From Fidelibacterota bacterium (GTDB lineage Bacteria > Fidelibacterota > Fidelibacteria > Fidelibacterales > Fidelibacteraceae), in the NCBI GenBank assembly GCA_021734505.1, contig JAIPIT010000004.1, positions 1 through 55,791 of the forward strand: DNA of 55,791 nucleotides, read 5' to 3'. Position numbers and translations under genes: made by a program. Position 1 is the stretch's first letter. Each line of letters begins with the position of its first letter. The notes under the pieces are model-generated. The model worked only from the letters and a program-made list of their open reading frames with translations. It made no database searches and was not told the DNA's origin. Shown one piece after another: positions 10,083 through 16,907 of the stretch.

Positions 10083-10718
10083 ATGGAAAAAACTCTAGAT
10101 ATTCAAGACCTTGGACAGATCGCTTACGCCGAAGCCTTTGATCTGCAACTACGCTTACATAAAGAACGTATTGCGGGCAAGATCCCCGACACCCTTCTTT
10201 TACTTGAACACCCTCACGTTTATACGCTGGGACGCCATGCCAATGATAACAATATTGTATGGCAAGAAGCAGAACGCCGCAATCGCAGCGTTGAAGTCCG
10301 GCATGTGGATCGCGGCGGCGATGTGACTTATCATGGACCCGGACAGCTTGTGGGATATCCCATAATAAAACTTGAAGAGCGGGGACTTACGCCTCGCAGT
10401 CTTGTGGCATGGGTTGAAAACCTGATCATCCGGACAGTTGCCGCATCAGGGATCGCTTCTTATGTTCACCCGGAACATCCCGGTGTTTGGGTTGGGGATG
10501 CAAAGATTTGCGCCATCGGCATGAGAATCAAAGAAAGAGTATCCTACCACGGATTTGCCCTTAATGTCAATACCGACCTTTCCTATTTTGAAGGTATTGT
10601 CCCCTGTGGAATTCAGGATAAAAGCGTTTGCTCCATTAAATCTCTTATCGGAAAGAAAACCGATATGGATCTTGTGAAAGAAAGACTGATCAAAGAAGCG
10701 ATGGGCACTAAGCGCTGA
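10083..10718 (+). CDS. lipB: Octanoyl-[acyl-carrier-protein]:protein N-octanoyltransferase
   Basis: LipB transfers octanoate from acyl carrier protein to lipoyl domains of 2-oxoacid dehydrogenases and GcvH, the first step of lipoate synthesis. Family motifs are all present: LLLEHPHVYTLGR, the substrate loop RGGDVTYHGPGQLVGYP, the catalytic Lys in GDAKICAIG and the catalytic Cys in GIVPCGIQDKSVCSI. The start was placed at the ATG beginning MEKTLDIQDLG because family members begin just before this strand; in-frame starts also exist at 10044 (ATG) and 10032 (TTG), and no clear ribosome-binding site decides between them. lipA is not adjacent. Confidence 0.93.
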   Translation: MEKTLDIQDLGQIAYAEAFDLQLRLHKERIAGKIPDTLLLLEHPHVYTLGRHANDNNIVWQEAERRNRSVEVRHVDRGGDVTYHGPGQLVGYPIIKLEERGLTPRSLVAWVENLIIRTVAASGIASYVHPEHPGVWVGDAKICAIGMRIKERVSYHGFALNVNTDLSYFEGIVPCGIQDKSVCSIKSLIGKKTDMDLVKERLIKEAMGTKR

Positions 10719-10860
10719 GAGAGCGAAAGATCAATAGAGCATCCTTGAATTACGAATAATGAATAATGAACATTCGAACAATCGAAGTTAATTTCGAAAT
10801 CCAAACATTTGTATTCAATATTCATTGGCTTGATTCTTGGAATTTATCCCCTGTCTCATA

Positions 10861-11150
10861 TCCACCACCCATCTTATTATCCCGCCTAGAACAATCCCAC
10901 CCATCCTGTGATCCTGTCTAGAACAATCCCCCCCCCATCCTGTGATCCTGTCTAGAACAATCCCGACCATTCTGTGATCCTGTCTAGAACAATCCCACCC
11001 ATCCTGTTATCCTGTCAAATACAATCTCACCCATCCTGTTATCCTGTATAGAACAATCCCACCTATCCTGTGATCCTGTCAAAAACAATCCCACCCATCC
11101 TGTTATCCTGTCTGATAACCCTCTTGATCGTCCTGTTATTCCGTCTAAAA
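10861..11150. repeat. Tandem array of a 32-bp repeat (about 8 copies)
   Basis: The block fills most of the 535-bp gap between lipB and the citrate lyase operon. The landmark ACAATC recurs at 10891, 10923, 10957, 10989, 11021, 11053 and 11085, that is every 32 bp with one 34-bp step caused by a longer C run. Each unit contains two related half units, CCATCCTGTGATCCTGTC-like, with G/T alternation. Units are head to tail without unique spacers. A related CATCCTGTTATCCTGTC fragment occurs alone near 45586. The last copies (11110-11150) are degenerate. No coding signal is visible in the gap. Confidence 0.9.
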
Positions 11151-11254
11151 CAAAATCCCGTCACAAAATCAACACAAAAAACAATACCCATTCAAACAAA
11201 ACTTTTGTAATCTACACAGATAGTATTTATAAGATTAATCATGAAGGAGCACAA

Positions 11255-12433
11255 GTGAAAATCGCTTATGCCGGACAACACGAAAAGGCTGATCGTTCTG
11301 ATTGTATGATGACCTTATCGCTTAAAAAAAGCGGTGGACCGGACATCACGATCAACAGCAAGGTCAAACTCTTATTTGAAAAAGCCATTCGAAAAACAAT
11401 AACGGATGTACTGAATGCTTTTTCCATTGAACATGCAGAGGTCACGATCGATGACAATGGCGCTCCGGATTATGTAATTACGGCTCGCCTCGAAGCATGT
11501 ATAAAACAGCTGATCGATACGGAGCTTTCTTTTCTTCCCGAACAGTTGGAACAAAATACGATCGGAACAAGCAAAGATCGTATGCGTCGTTCTCGGCTTT
11601 ACTTGCCGGGCAATACTCCCAAACTGGCATTAAATGCCGGATTGCACGGTGGCGATGCGATCATTCTAGACCTTGAAGATTCCGTAGCGCCAAATCGCAA
11701 AGACGAAGCTCGTATTTTAGTGCGAAATTCTCTTCGAGCTGTGGATTTTTATGGCGGTGAACGCATGGTGCGCATCAATCAGGGAGAACGCGGATTGAAA
11801 GATCTGGATGCCGTTATTCCCCAGCATGCAAATTTGATCCTCTTGCCAAAATGTGAAACAACCGAACAGTTATTGGAAGTGGATAAACGCATACTCGACT
11901 TGCGTGCCGAACATAACATTAAACATGAAGTCTGGATCATGCCCATCATTGAATCTGCCTTGGGCGTGATCAATGCATTTGATATTGCCGGTGCTTCTAA
12001 AAATGTAGTTGCTTTGGCTATTGGGCTCGAAGATTATACTGCCGATATTGGTGTCCCGCGTACCGGAGAAGGCAAAGAGAGTTTTTTTGCAAGATCCATG
12101 CTTGTAAATGCGGCTAAAGCCAATGGCATCCAGGCCATCGATTCGGTCTTCTCGGATATCTCCGATATGGAAGCGCTGCGCGAAAATGTTCTGGCATCCA
12201 AAGCCCTTGGTTTTGACGGTATGGGATGTATCCATCCGCGCCAGATCAAGGTGATCCATGATGCCTTCGCGCCCACGGAACAAGAGATCGAAAAAGCCCG
12301 AAAGATCGTAGATGCTTTCAAGGAAGCGGAGAAAAAAGGACTGGGTGTGGTTGCTGTCGGATCCAAAATGATCGATCCACCGGTAGTTAAACGTGCAGTG
12401 CGAGTAATGGAACTAGCCGGAGAAAAAATATAA
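11255..12433 (+). CDS. citE: Citrate lyase acyl carrier protein (gamma) fused to citryl-CoA lyase (beta) subunit
   Basis: A 392-residue fusion of two citrate lyase subunits that are usually separate. Residues 1-95 match CitD: a Ser15-Asp16 site for the phosphoribosyl-dephospho-CoA arm (DRSDCMMTL), then INSKVKLLFEKAIRKTI and a DDNGAPDYVITARLEA tail. Residues about 108-392 are CitE, the HpcH/HpaI-fold lyase: RSRLYLPGNTPK, DAIILDLEDSV, MVRINQ, and ALAIGLEDYTADIGV near 255 with metal-binding acidic residues. The start is GTG, with AAGGAG 6 nt upstream. citF follows 25 nt downstream with its own AGGAGA. The enzyme splits citrate to acetate and oxaloacetate. The genes for prosthetic-group synthesis and loading (CitC, CitX, CitG) are not in this window. 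Confidence 0.9.
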   Translation: MKIAYAGQHEKADRSDCMMTLSLKKSGGPDITINSKVKLLFEKAIRKTITDVLNAFSIEHAEVTIDDNGAPDYVITARLEACIKQLIDTELSFLPEQLEQNTIGTSKDRMRRSRLYLPGNTPKLALNAGLHGGDAIILDLEDSVAPNRKDEARILVRNSLRAVDFYGGERMVRINQGERGLKDLDAVIPQHANLILLPKCETTEQLLEVDKRILDLRAEHNIKHEVWIMPIIESALGVINAFDIAGASKNVVALAIGLEDYTADIGVPRTGEGKESFFARSMLVNAAKANGIQAIDSVFSDISDMEALRENVLASKALGFDGMGCIHPRQIKVIHDAFAPTEQEIEKARKIVDAFKEAEKKGLGVVAVGSKMIDPPVVKRAVRVMELAGEKI

Positions 12434-12458
12434 ATAATCTCAACAGGAGATCGTATAA

Positions 12459-14015
12459 ATGAAAATGGTCAAGAATGCAGTCGGACGAATGGTACCCACA
12501 GAGATCAACGGAGAAAAAGTCGTTCCCTTTATGGGCATTGGAAAACACCGCCCGACAGGAAGAAAACATGCGCCCACTATTTCAACAGCAATAGATTATC
12601 CGGCTGATGGAGATAAACGGGTTCCTTCATTAAAAGAAGCATTGATCAGATCCGGACTTAAAGACGGTATGGTCATTTCCACGCACCATCATTTAAGGAA
12701 TGGTGACCTGGTGGCAAATCAGATCTTTGATATAGCTGCAGAGTTAGGCGTTAAAGATCTTGTTTGGCTGCCGTCGGCGTCTTTTCCTTGTCATAAAGAA
12801 ATTATCAAACATCTTGAAAGTGGTGTCGTGCATCATATAGAAGGGTCAATGAACGGCCCATTGGGTCGATTTTCATCGGAAGGAAAAATGAAAGGCACCG
12901 GTATCCTGCGTTCACACGGCGGTCGTTATCAGGCCATTCAGGACGGTGAAATTCAAATTGATATTGCCGTGTTGGCGGCTCCGACGGCTGATCCTTTCGG
13001 TAATGGTCATGGACTGGAAGGCCCCTCGGCCTGCGGTGGTTTGGGCTATGCTCTTGCAGATTATCAGTATGCTGAAAAAGTGATCGTTGTCACAGATAAT
13101 TTGATAAAATTTCCTGCAATCCCCATGCAGATCGTTGGGAATTATGTAGACTTTGTAGTAGAAATGGATAAAATAGGTATTCCCGAATTGATTGTTTCGG
13201 GCACCACGCAGATCACAAAAAGTCCGGATCGTTTATTGATCGCAGAGCTGACGGCAAAATTTTGTGATGCTGCCGGTTTGATCAAAGATGGATTTTCATT
13301 TCAAATGGGCGCCGGCGGGACCTCCTTGTCCATTGGGCTGTTTTTTCATGAAATGCTGAAAGCTCGCGGCATCAGGGCTCGTTTTGCCGTCGGGGGATCT
13401 ACACAATATTCAACAAAAATGCTGGAAGACGGGTGTCTGGATTATATGCTGGATGCGCAAACCTTTGATCTGGAAGCGGTTCGCTCCATGCGTGAGAATC
13501 GGCAGAATCATCCCGATATTTCAATTTTCCATTGTTACGATTATCATGGCAAAGGTAATTTCACTACCATGATGGATGTAATGATCCTTGGCGCAACCGA
13601 AGTGGATGTAAACTTTAACGGCAATGTGGTCACACATTCCGACGGTTATTTACTGCACGGGATCGGCGGTTGGCAGAATTGTCTGTTCGCAAAATGCACG
13701 ATCTTGCCTTTGCCTTTGTTCAGGAATCGTATTCCCATTATTTGCGATGAGGTCACTACCCTGGTCGGACCGGGTGAACTGGTGGATGTGATCGTCACCG
13801 AACGAGGGATCGCGATCAACCCGAAACGTCAGGACCTGATCGACAAGGTTAAAGATGCCGGATTACCACTGAAAACCATCGAAGAACTTAAAGCGGAAGC
13901 CGAACGTATTTGCGGTATTCCGGAAAAACCCGAATTTACCGACAAGGTCGTTGCCGCCATCAAATGGGTGGATGGCACGATCATTGATGTGGTACGAGAG
14001 GTGAAAAGAAAGTAA
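12459..14015 (+). CDS. citF: Citrate lyase alpha subunit (citrate CoA-transferase)
   Basis: A 518-residue protein matching CitF along its length: KNAVGRMVPTEINGEKVVPF at the start, GMVISTHHHLRNGD, HIEGSMNGPLG, SHGGRYQAI, FGNGHGLEGPSACGGLGYA, QMGAGGTSLS, and a C-terminus ending DGTIIDVVREVKRK. It exchanges the acetyl group on the CitD arm for citrate, forming the citryl thioester that CitE cleaves. AGGAGATCGTATAA provides a strong ribosome-binding site. Together with the fused CitDE gene it supplies all three catalytic components. The last codons are echoed twice downstream as orphan fragments at 15385-15455 and 16733-16795. Confidence 0.96.
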   Translation: MKMVKNAVGRMVPTEINGEKVVPFMGIGKHRPTGRKHAPTISTAIDYPADGDKRVPSLKEALIRSGLKDGMVISTHHHLRNGDLVANQIFDIAAELGVKDLVWLPSASFPCHKEIIKHLESGVVHHIEGSMNGPLGRFSSEGKMKGTGILRSHGGRYQAIQDGEIQIDIAVLAAPTADPFGNGHGLEGPSACGGLGYALADYQYAEKVIVVTDNLIKFPAIPMQIVGNYVDFVVEMDKIGIPELIVSGTTQITKSPDRLLIAELTAKFCDAAGLIKDGFSFQMGAGGTSLSIGLFFHEMLKARGIRARFAVGGSTQYSTKMLEDGCLDYMLDAQTFDLEAVRSMRENRQNHPDISIFHCYDYHGKGNFTTMMDVMILGATEVDVNFNGNVVTHSDGYLLHGIGGWQNCLFAKCTILPLPLFRNRIPIICDEVTTLVGPGELVDVIVTERGIAINPKRQDLIDKVKDAGLPLKTIEELKAEAERICGIPEKPEFTDKVVAAIKWVDGTIIDVVREVKRK

Positions 14016-14147
14016 CTAGTGACTGGTAACTAGAAACTGGTAGTAATAAGTAGGGAGTAAGGAGAAGAGAGAAGAAGACTGTCATGCTGAGCGAAGCCGA
14101 AGCATCTATTCATGAGGGTGAAAATCTAAAATGAAGGCATAAAAGTA

Positions 14148-14173
14148 GGGGCTGAACATTGTTCAGCCCTTTT
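14148..14173. terminator. Bidirectional terminator between citF and the RNHCP gene
   Basis: GGGCTGAACATTGTTCAGCCC is a perfect hairpin with TTTT on the right and an A-rich left flank, so it can end citF transcription and also the leftward gene ending at 14179. The 130 bp between the citF stop and this hairpin carries no gene. It contains a TCATGCTGAGCGAAGCCGAAG-type dispersed repeat near 14082. Confidence 0.8.
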
Positions 14174-14178
14174 GTTAT

Positions 14179-14574
14179 TTACCGCTCGTTTTCCGTGCTC
14201 AATCTATGTAAGGTCGAAATAATCTTTTTCGCCGGGAAGGGCAGCGACATCATGGGCTCTGCGGCGATGGTGAGTAGCAGAAGTTCATTGTCGTCATATG
14301 CCGTTCGGTTGATCTTGATCGTTCCGCATGTTTTGCATTGATGGATCAGAGACCATTCTCCGTTCTGCTGGACATGTATGCCGATGGGCTTCATAATACC
14401 TCGGCAATTTGACTTTCTATCGCCGGGTTTATGATCGATATGCAAAGAACAGAGGCAATGCGGACAATGGTTTCGATGCCGGCCGCCGAATGCAAGAGGT
14501 GGGATCAACTTTCCACAGGAAGCGCAAGTAAACCCATGAGAGAATTCCGTTTCTAAGGGGAGCTGTTTGTTCAT
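14179..14574 (-). CDS. RNHCP-domain zinc-ribbon protein
   Basis: A 131-residue protein carrying the RNHCP motif (HRNHCPHCLCSLHIDHKPGD, residues about 32-51) for which this domain family is named, plus flanking CASCGK and CKTCGTIKINR knuckles that should bind zinc. The molecular function of the family is not established. Its ribosome-binding site GGGAG lies inside the last codons of the upstream acetyltransferase gene, 4 nt before the ATG region, so the two form a tight leftward operon. The pair lies between citF and the first orphan citF tail. Confidence 0.85.
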   Translation of the reverse strand: MNKQLPLETEFSHGFTCASCGKLIPPLAFGGRHRNHCPHCLCSLHIDHKPGDRKSNCRGIMKPIGIHVQQNGEWSLIHQCKTCGTIKINRTAYDDNELLLLTIAAEPMMSLPFPAKKIISTLHRLSTENER

Positions 14575-14578
14575 ATGC

Positions 14579-15136
14579 TTACTCCCGCCAATGCTCAGGC
14601 CGGTTCAGTTCTTCGCAACAAAGAATGCGGCCCTTTTTGATCGGGAATTCTTCCTTTGTCAATGACCGTACCATCCATGCATCTTTGACCTTTTCCGGGA
14701 TGGGATAGGTGGGTGAATAACCGAATTGTGTGGCATCATTGATATAGCCGTGTCGGGGATAATAATCAATATGTCCCAGTACGAAAACCATCAGCGATCC
14801 CATTTCTTTCAGAAGTTTGTGGCCTTCATTGATCAGAAGTCCGCCGACCCCCATTTTTTGATATTCGGGAATGATCGCCAAGGGCGCCAGAATATGAAAT
14901 AATGGTTGTTTGGTAGTCATTTCATCTACGTAGCAGCGAGTGAAAAGAATATGCCCCACGGCTTTGTCTTTATGATAAGCCAGTAATGAAATGGCGGGTT
15001 CGCCTGTTTTATCTTTTAACAGGGCCGCGGTTAGATCTGCTTCCTTATCTGTTCCGAAGGCACGTTCTTCCACTGTCATGATATCGTTGAAGTGTGAGTC
15101 GTCGGTTTTTATGATCGTAATATCGTTTAAATTCAA
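14579..15136 (-). CDS. GNAT-family N-acetyltransferase
   Basis: A 185-residue protein with the acetyl-CoA-binding core of GNAT enzymes: HILAPLAIIPEYQKMGVGGLLINEG (P-loop-like Q/R-x-x-G-x-G/A) at about 78-102, followed by VFVLGHIDYYPRHGYINDA. This pattern resembles the YhbS group of small acetyltransferases. The start codon is TTG, with GGAG 7 nt upstream in an A-rich context. First gene of the leftward operon with the RNHCP protein. The acetylated substrate cannot be inferred. Confidence 0.88.
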   Translation of the reverse strand: MNLNDITIIKTDDSHFNDIMTVEERAFGTDKEADLTAALLKDKTGEPAISLLAYHKDKAVGHILFTRCYVDEMTTKQPLFHILAPLAIIPEYQKMGVGGLLINEGHKLLKEMGSLMVFVLGHIDYYPRHGYINDATQFGYSPTYPIPEKVKDAWMVRSLTKEEFPIKKGRILCCEELNRPEHWRE

Positions 15137-15384
15137 TTGTTTCTCCTTTTTTACAATAAGTCGGCTTTAGCACAAGCCAGATAAAAATATGTATTAAATG
15201 CAAGGGTGCGATGGCGAGCCATCGTTAAAATGGAAAGGGCGACAGGAATTAAGCAAGCCGAAGATCGACCTGGTGCTTGATCCCGTCTTTTAGACGGTGG
15301 TCTTATATGTGTTTGTTTTAATCATGCGCTGAAGTGTAAGAAATATTTTTGGTGAGAGCAATTGTTTTTCTAGGGAAAATAGGC

Positions 15385-15455
15385 GATAGGCTTCTTTCCT
15401 CTATCAAATGGGTGACAGCACGGTGATTGAAGTAGTACAAGAAGTGAAACGTTAA
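15385..15455 (+). pseudogene. Orphan 3' fragment of citF, copy 1
   Basis: Read rightward this encodes GDRLLSSIKWV then, after one missing base, STVIEVVQEVKR and a TAA. The citF terminus reads TDKVVAAIKWVDGTIIDVVREVKRK. Most differences are synonymous or conservative (V/L, A/S, I/V, D/E), so the fragment comes from a diverged citF rather than a recent exact copy. A stop lies just upstream and no gene body is attached. The preceding 250 bp (15137-15384) holds only short palindromes (CGATGGCGAGCCATCG near 15207; CCGTCTTTTAGACGG near 15286). The 120 bp after it leads to a hairpin of the same type as that behind citF. Confidence 0.8.
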
Positions 15456-15575
15456 AAACGATAAACTATAAACTATAAATTATCAAATTGTCATCCTGAA
15501 CGGAGTGAAGGATCTATTCATGAGAGTAAAAACCTAAAATTTAAGGCAAAAAGCAAAAATACAAAGGCTAAAGTA

Positions 15576-15630
15576 GGGGCTGGATACTTGTCCATCGAAG
15601 CTTTAGCGTAGATGGATATCCAGCCCTTTT
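15576..15630. terminator. Terminator hairpin carrying a nested palindromic element
   Basis: GGGGCTGGATA and TATCCAGCCC form the outer stem, followed by TTTTT. The loop contains a complete 26-bp palindromic element (15591-15616). Without it the hairpin would resemble those at 14148-14173 and 16834-16857. It serves the leftward HEPN gene ending at 15658 and any rightward read-through. Confidence 0.7.
15591..15616. repeat. 26-bp palindromic element, copy 1 (in terminator loop)
   Basis: Six-base arms TCCATC / GATGGA flank the 14-nt core GAAGCTTTAGCGTA. The same core with different but still complementary arms occurs at 35696, 36109, 40470, 45362 and 46459. Confidence 0.75.
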
Positions 15631-15657
15631 TAAATTATTTAGAAATTGATGGTGTAG

Positions 15658-16098
15658 TTAAATATATTCCGGATAATGTTTTTTAATCCAATTCTGAACT
15701 TCAAACTGTAGATCTTTCACAAATTTGATCAATTCTTTCGCTTCAGTCTCCGAGGTACTGCCCACATAATCATATTCCACGATATTTCTTTTTACGCGGC
15801 ATGCTTCAAGATAGGCGGTATCATCGGATCTTTCATTACCCAGTATTAGTGGTAATGCTTGTATCGTTCGATAATGTGCATAGGAATTTTCTGGTCTGTA
15901 GCCTTCAGCGTACATAAGGATAGTACATAGTTTCAATGCCGCATTGTAGGCAATCCCAAATTTCCAATCCGCTGAAACATCTGGTCTTTGAGCATCCTTA
16001 AGATCGCGTTTTACAATATTGAATAAATTTTCAATTTCCTGTTTACTTGTCTTGTGTGACTTCAGCCAGCCATTCTTCAACCAATTTTTCAAACTCAT
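15658..16098 (-). CDS. HEPN-domain protein (putative RNase/toxin partner of the MNT protein)
   Basis: A 146-residue mostly helical protein. The segment ACRVKRNIVEYDYVGSTSE places an R-x4-Y-x-Y motif at Arg104/Tyr109/Tyr111, where many HEPN RNases have R-x4-6-H (R-x4-H-x-Y in HepT). The upstream partner encodes a nucleotidyltransferase, the standard HEPN/MNT arrangement in which the MNT enzyme modifies the HEPN protein. The start overlaps the upstream gene by 56 nt. This start is supported by AGGGAGACGAAA directly before the ATG. Catalytic activity is uncertain because the His is replaced by Tyr; this Tyr form is common in HEPN proteins next to winged-helix nucleotidyltransferases. Confidence 0.75.
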   Translation of the reverse strand: MSLKNWLKNGWLKSHKTSKQEIENLFNIVKRDLKDAQRPDVSADWKFGIAYNAALKLCTILMYAEGYRPENSYAHYRTIQALPLILGNERSDDTAYLEACRVKRNIVEYDYVGSTSETEAKELIKFVKDLQFEVQNWIKKHYPEYI

Positions 16099-16660
16099 TT
16101 TCGTCTCCCTTGATAAAAAGTTTTTGTGAATTGATTATTGCTGAAATAAAGTGATCGTTTTGAATTATTTTTTTATTTAATTCATTTGTTGAAATACTAT
16201 AAGAATTAATTTCTCGTCCAATAATTTGGCCGGGTTCTGTCAAATATTTACTTAACCCTCTAAGTCCGATATCTCCAACAACGAATAGGTCTATATCGCT
16301 ATCCGGTTTTTCTGTGTTGGTTGCAATGGAACCAAATACAAAAGCAAACTGGATTGAATTATCAGGCAAATATGATCTTAGAACATCCCGGAGTCCGGTC
16401 GTTTTAAGTACAAGACGGTGGATATCCATATATATGGGGTGACCTTTATTTGCTCTAAAATAGGTTCGATTGCCGTCTCTGCGTTTATGGATCAGACCAA
16501 GATTTTCCAATTTCAACGCTTCCTGCTGGATCGTTCCAATTGCCATGCCGGAGCATTTTGCAAGTTCTCTCAAATAATATTCTTTTTGGTTCAAGCCAAA
16601 CATCAGACGAAAGAACTCCGCGCGGGTGTTTGATGAAAGTATTTCAGCTAAAGTATTCAT
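16043..16660 (-). CDS. Winged-helix DNA-binding MNT nucleotidyltransferase
   Basis: A 205-residue protein with two modules. Residues 1-90 form a winged helix-turn-helix of the ArsR/MarR-like kind (YYLRELAKCSGMAIGTIQQEALKLENLGLI, then a basic wing RRDGNRTYF). Residues 100-205 form a minimal nucleotidyltransferase with the motif GS-x10-D-x-D (Gly110-Ser111 to Asp122/Asp124). It should both repress its own promoter and act as the antitoxin-type enzyme for the overlapping HEPN gene. The ATG follows GTAGGAGC. Two exact 9-bp repeats 21 bp apart in its promoter are likely binding sites. Confidence 0.82.
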   Translation of the reverse strand: MNTLAEILSSNTRAEFFRLMFGLNQKEYYLRELAKCSGMAIGTIQQEALKLENLGLIHKRRDGNRTYFRANKGHPIYMDIHRLVLKTTGLRDVLRSYLPDNSIQFAFVFGSIATNTEKPDSDIDLFVVGDIGLRGLSKYLTEPGQIIGREINSYSISTNELNKKIIQNDHFISAIINSQKLFIKGDENEFEKLVEEWLAEVTQDK

Positions 16661-16671
16661 GTGCTCCTACT

Positions 16672-16711
16672 GTATGGTAATAATATACAATAGTATGGTA
16701 AAACAATACAA
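16672..16711 (-). promoter_or_regulatory. Promoter with paired operator for the HEPN/MNT operon
   Basis: Reading leftward: TTGTAT (16711-16706), 18 bp, then TATATT (16687-16682), a good sigma-70-like promoter 22 bp before the start codon. The 9-mer TTACCATAC occurs twice, in the spacer (16701-16693) and just after the -10 box (16680-16672). The copies are 21 bp apart, two helical turns, on the same DNA face. This is the layout expected for autorepression by the winged-helix protein encoded immediately downstream. Confidence 0.65.
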
Positions 16712-16732
16712 GATATTATTTGATTGATTTAG

Positions 16733-16795
16733 GTTGACGCAATTATGTGGATGGGTGGAACGGTTATTGATGTGGTACGGGAAGTGAAGACCTAA
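16733..16795 (+). pseudogene. Orphan 3' fragment of citF, copy 2
   Basis: Read rightward it encodes VDAIMWMGGTVIDVVREVKT and TAA, against VVAAIKWVDGTIIDVVREVKRK at the true citF terminus. An in-frame stop (TAG) directly precedes it. It sits between the HEPN/MNT promoter and a hairpin nearly identical to the one behind citF (16834-16857), and the tail after the stop is A/G-rich like the others. It lacks any upstream citF sequence. Confidence 0.78.
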
Positions 16796-16833
16796 AGGTC
16801 AAGGCAAAAGGCAAAAGTTAAAAGGAAAAAGTA

Positions 16834-16857
16834 GGGGCTGAACATTGTTCAGCCCTT
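16834..16857. terminator. Terminator hairpin between citF tail copy 2 and catalase
   Basis: GGGCTGAACATTGTTCAGCCC, the same 21-bp hairpin as at 14148, here followed by TTC on the right. On the leftward strand it is followed by CTACTTTTT, so it most likely terminates the catalase gene. Confidence 0.7.
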
Positions 16858-16907
16858 CATTATTTATCAAAATATCATTACAAATTGTTAAACCCGGAAA
16901 GCGCGAT

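Noticed and set aside
10861-11150. CRISPR-like array
   Set aside because: The repeats are directly head to tail at 32 bp with no unique spacers, both half units are related to each other, and no cas genes are nearby.
14082-14110. Small regulatory RNA gene in the TCATGCTGAGCGAAGC block
   Set aside because: The sequence belongs to a dispersed repeat that recurs in variants at 15490, 31945 and 32423, with no promoter-terminator pair of its own.
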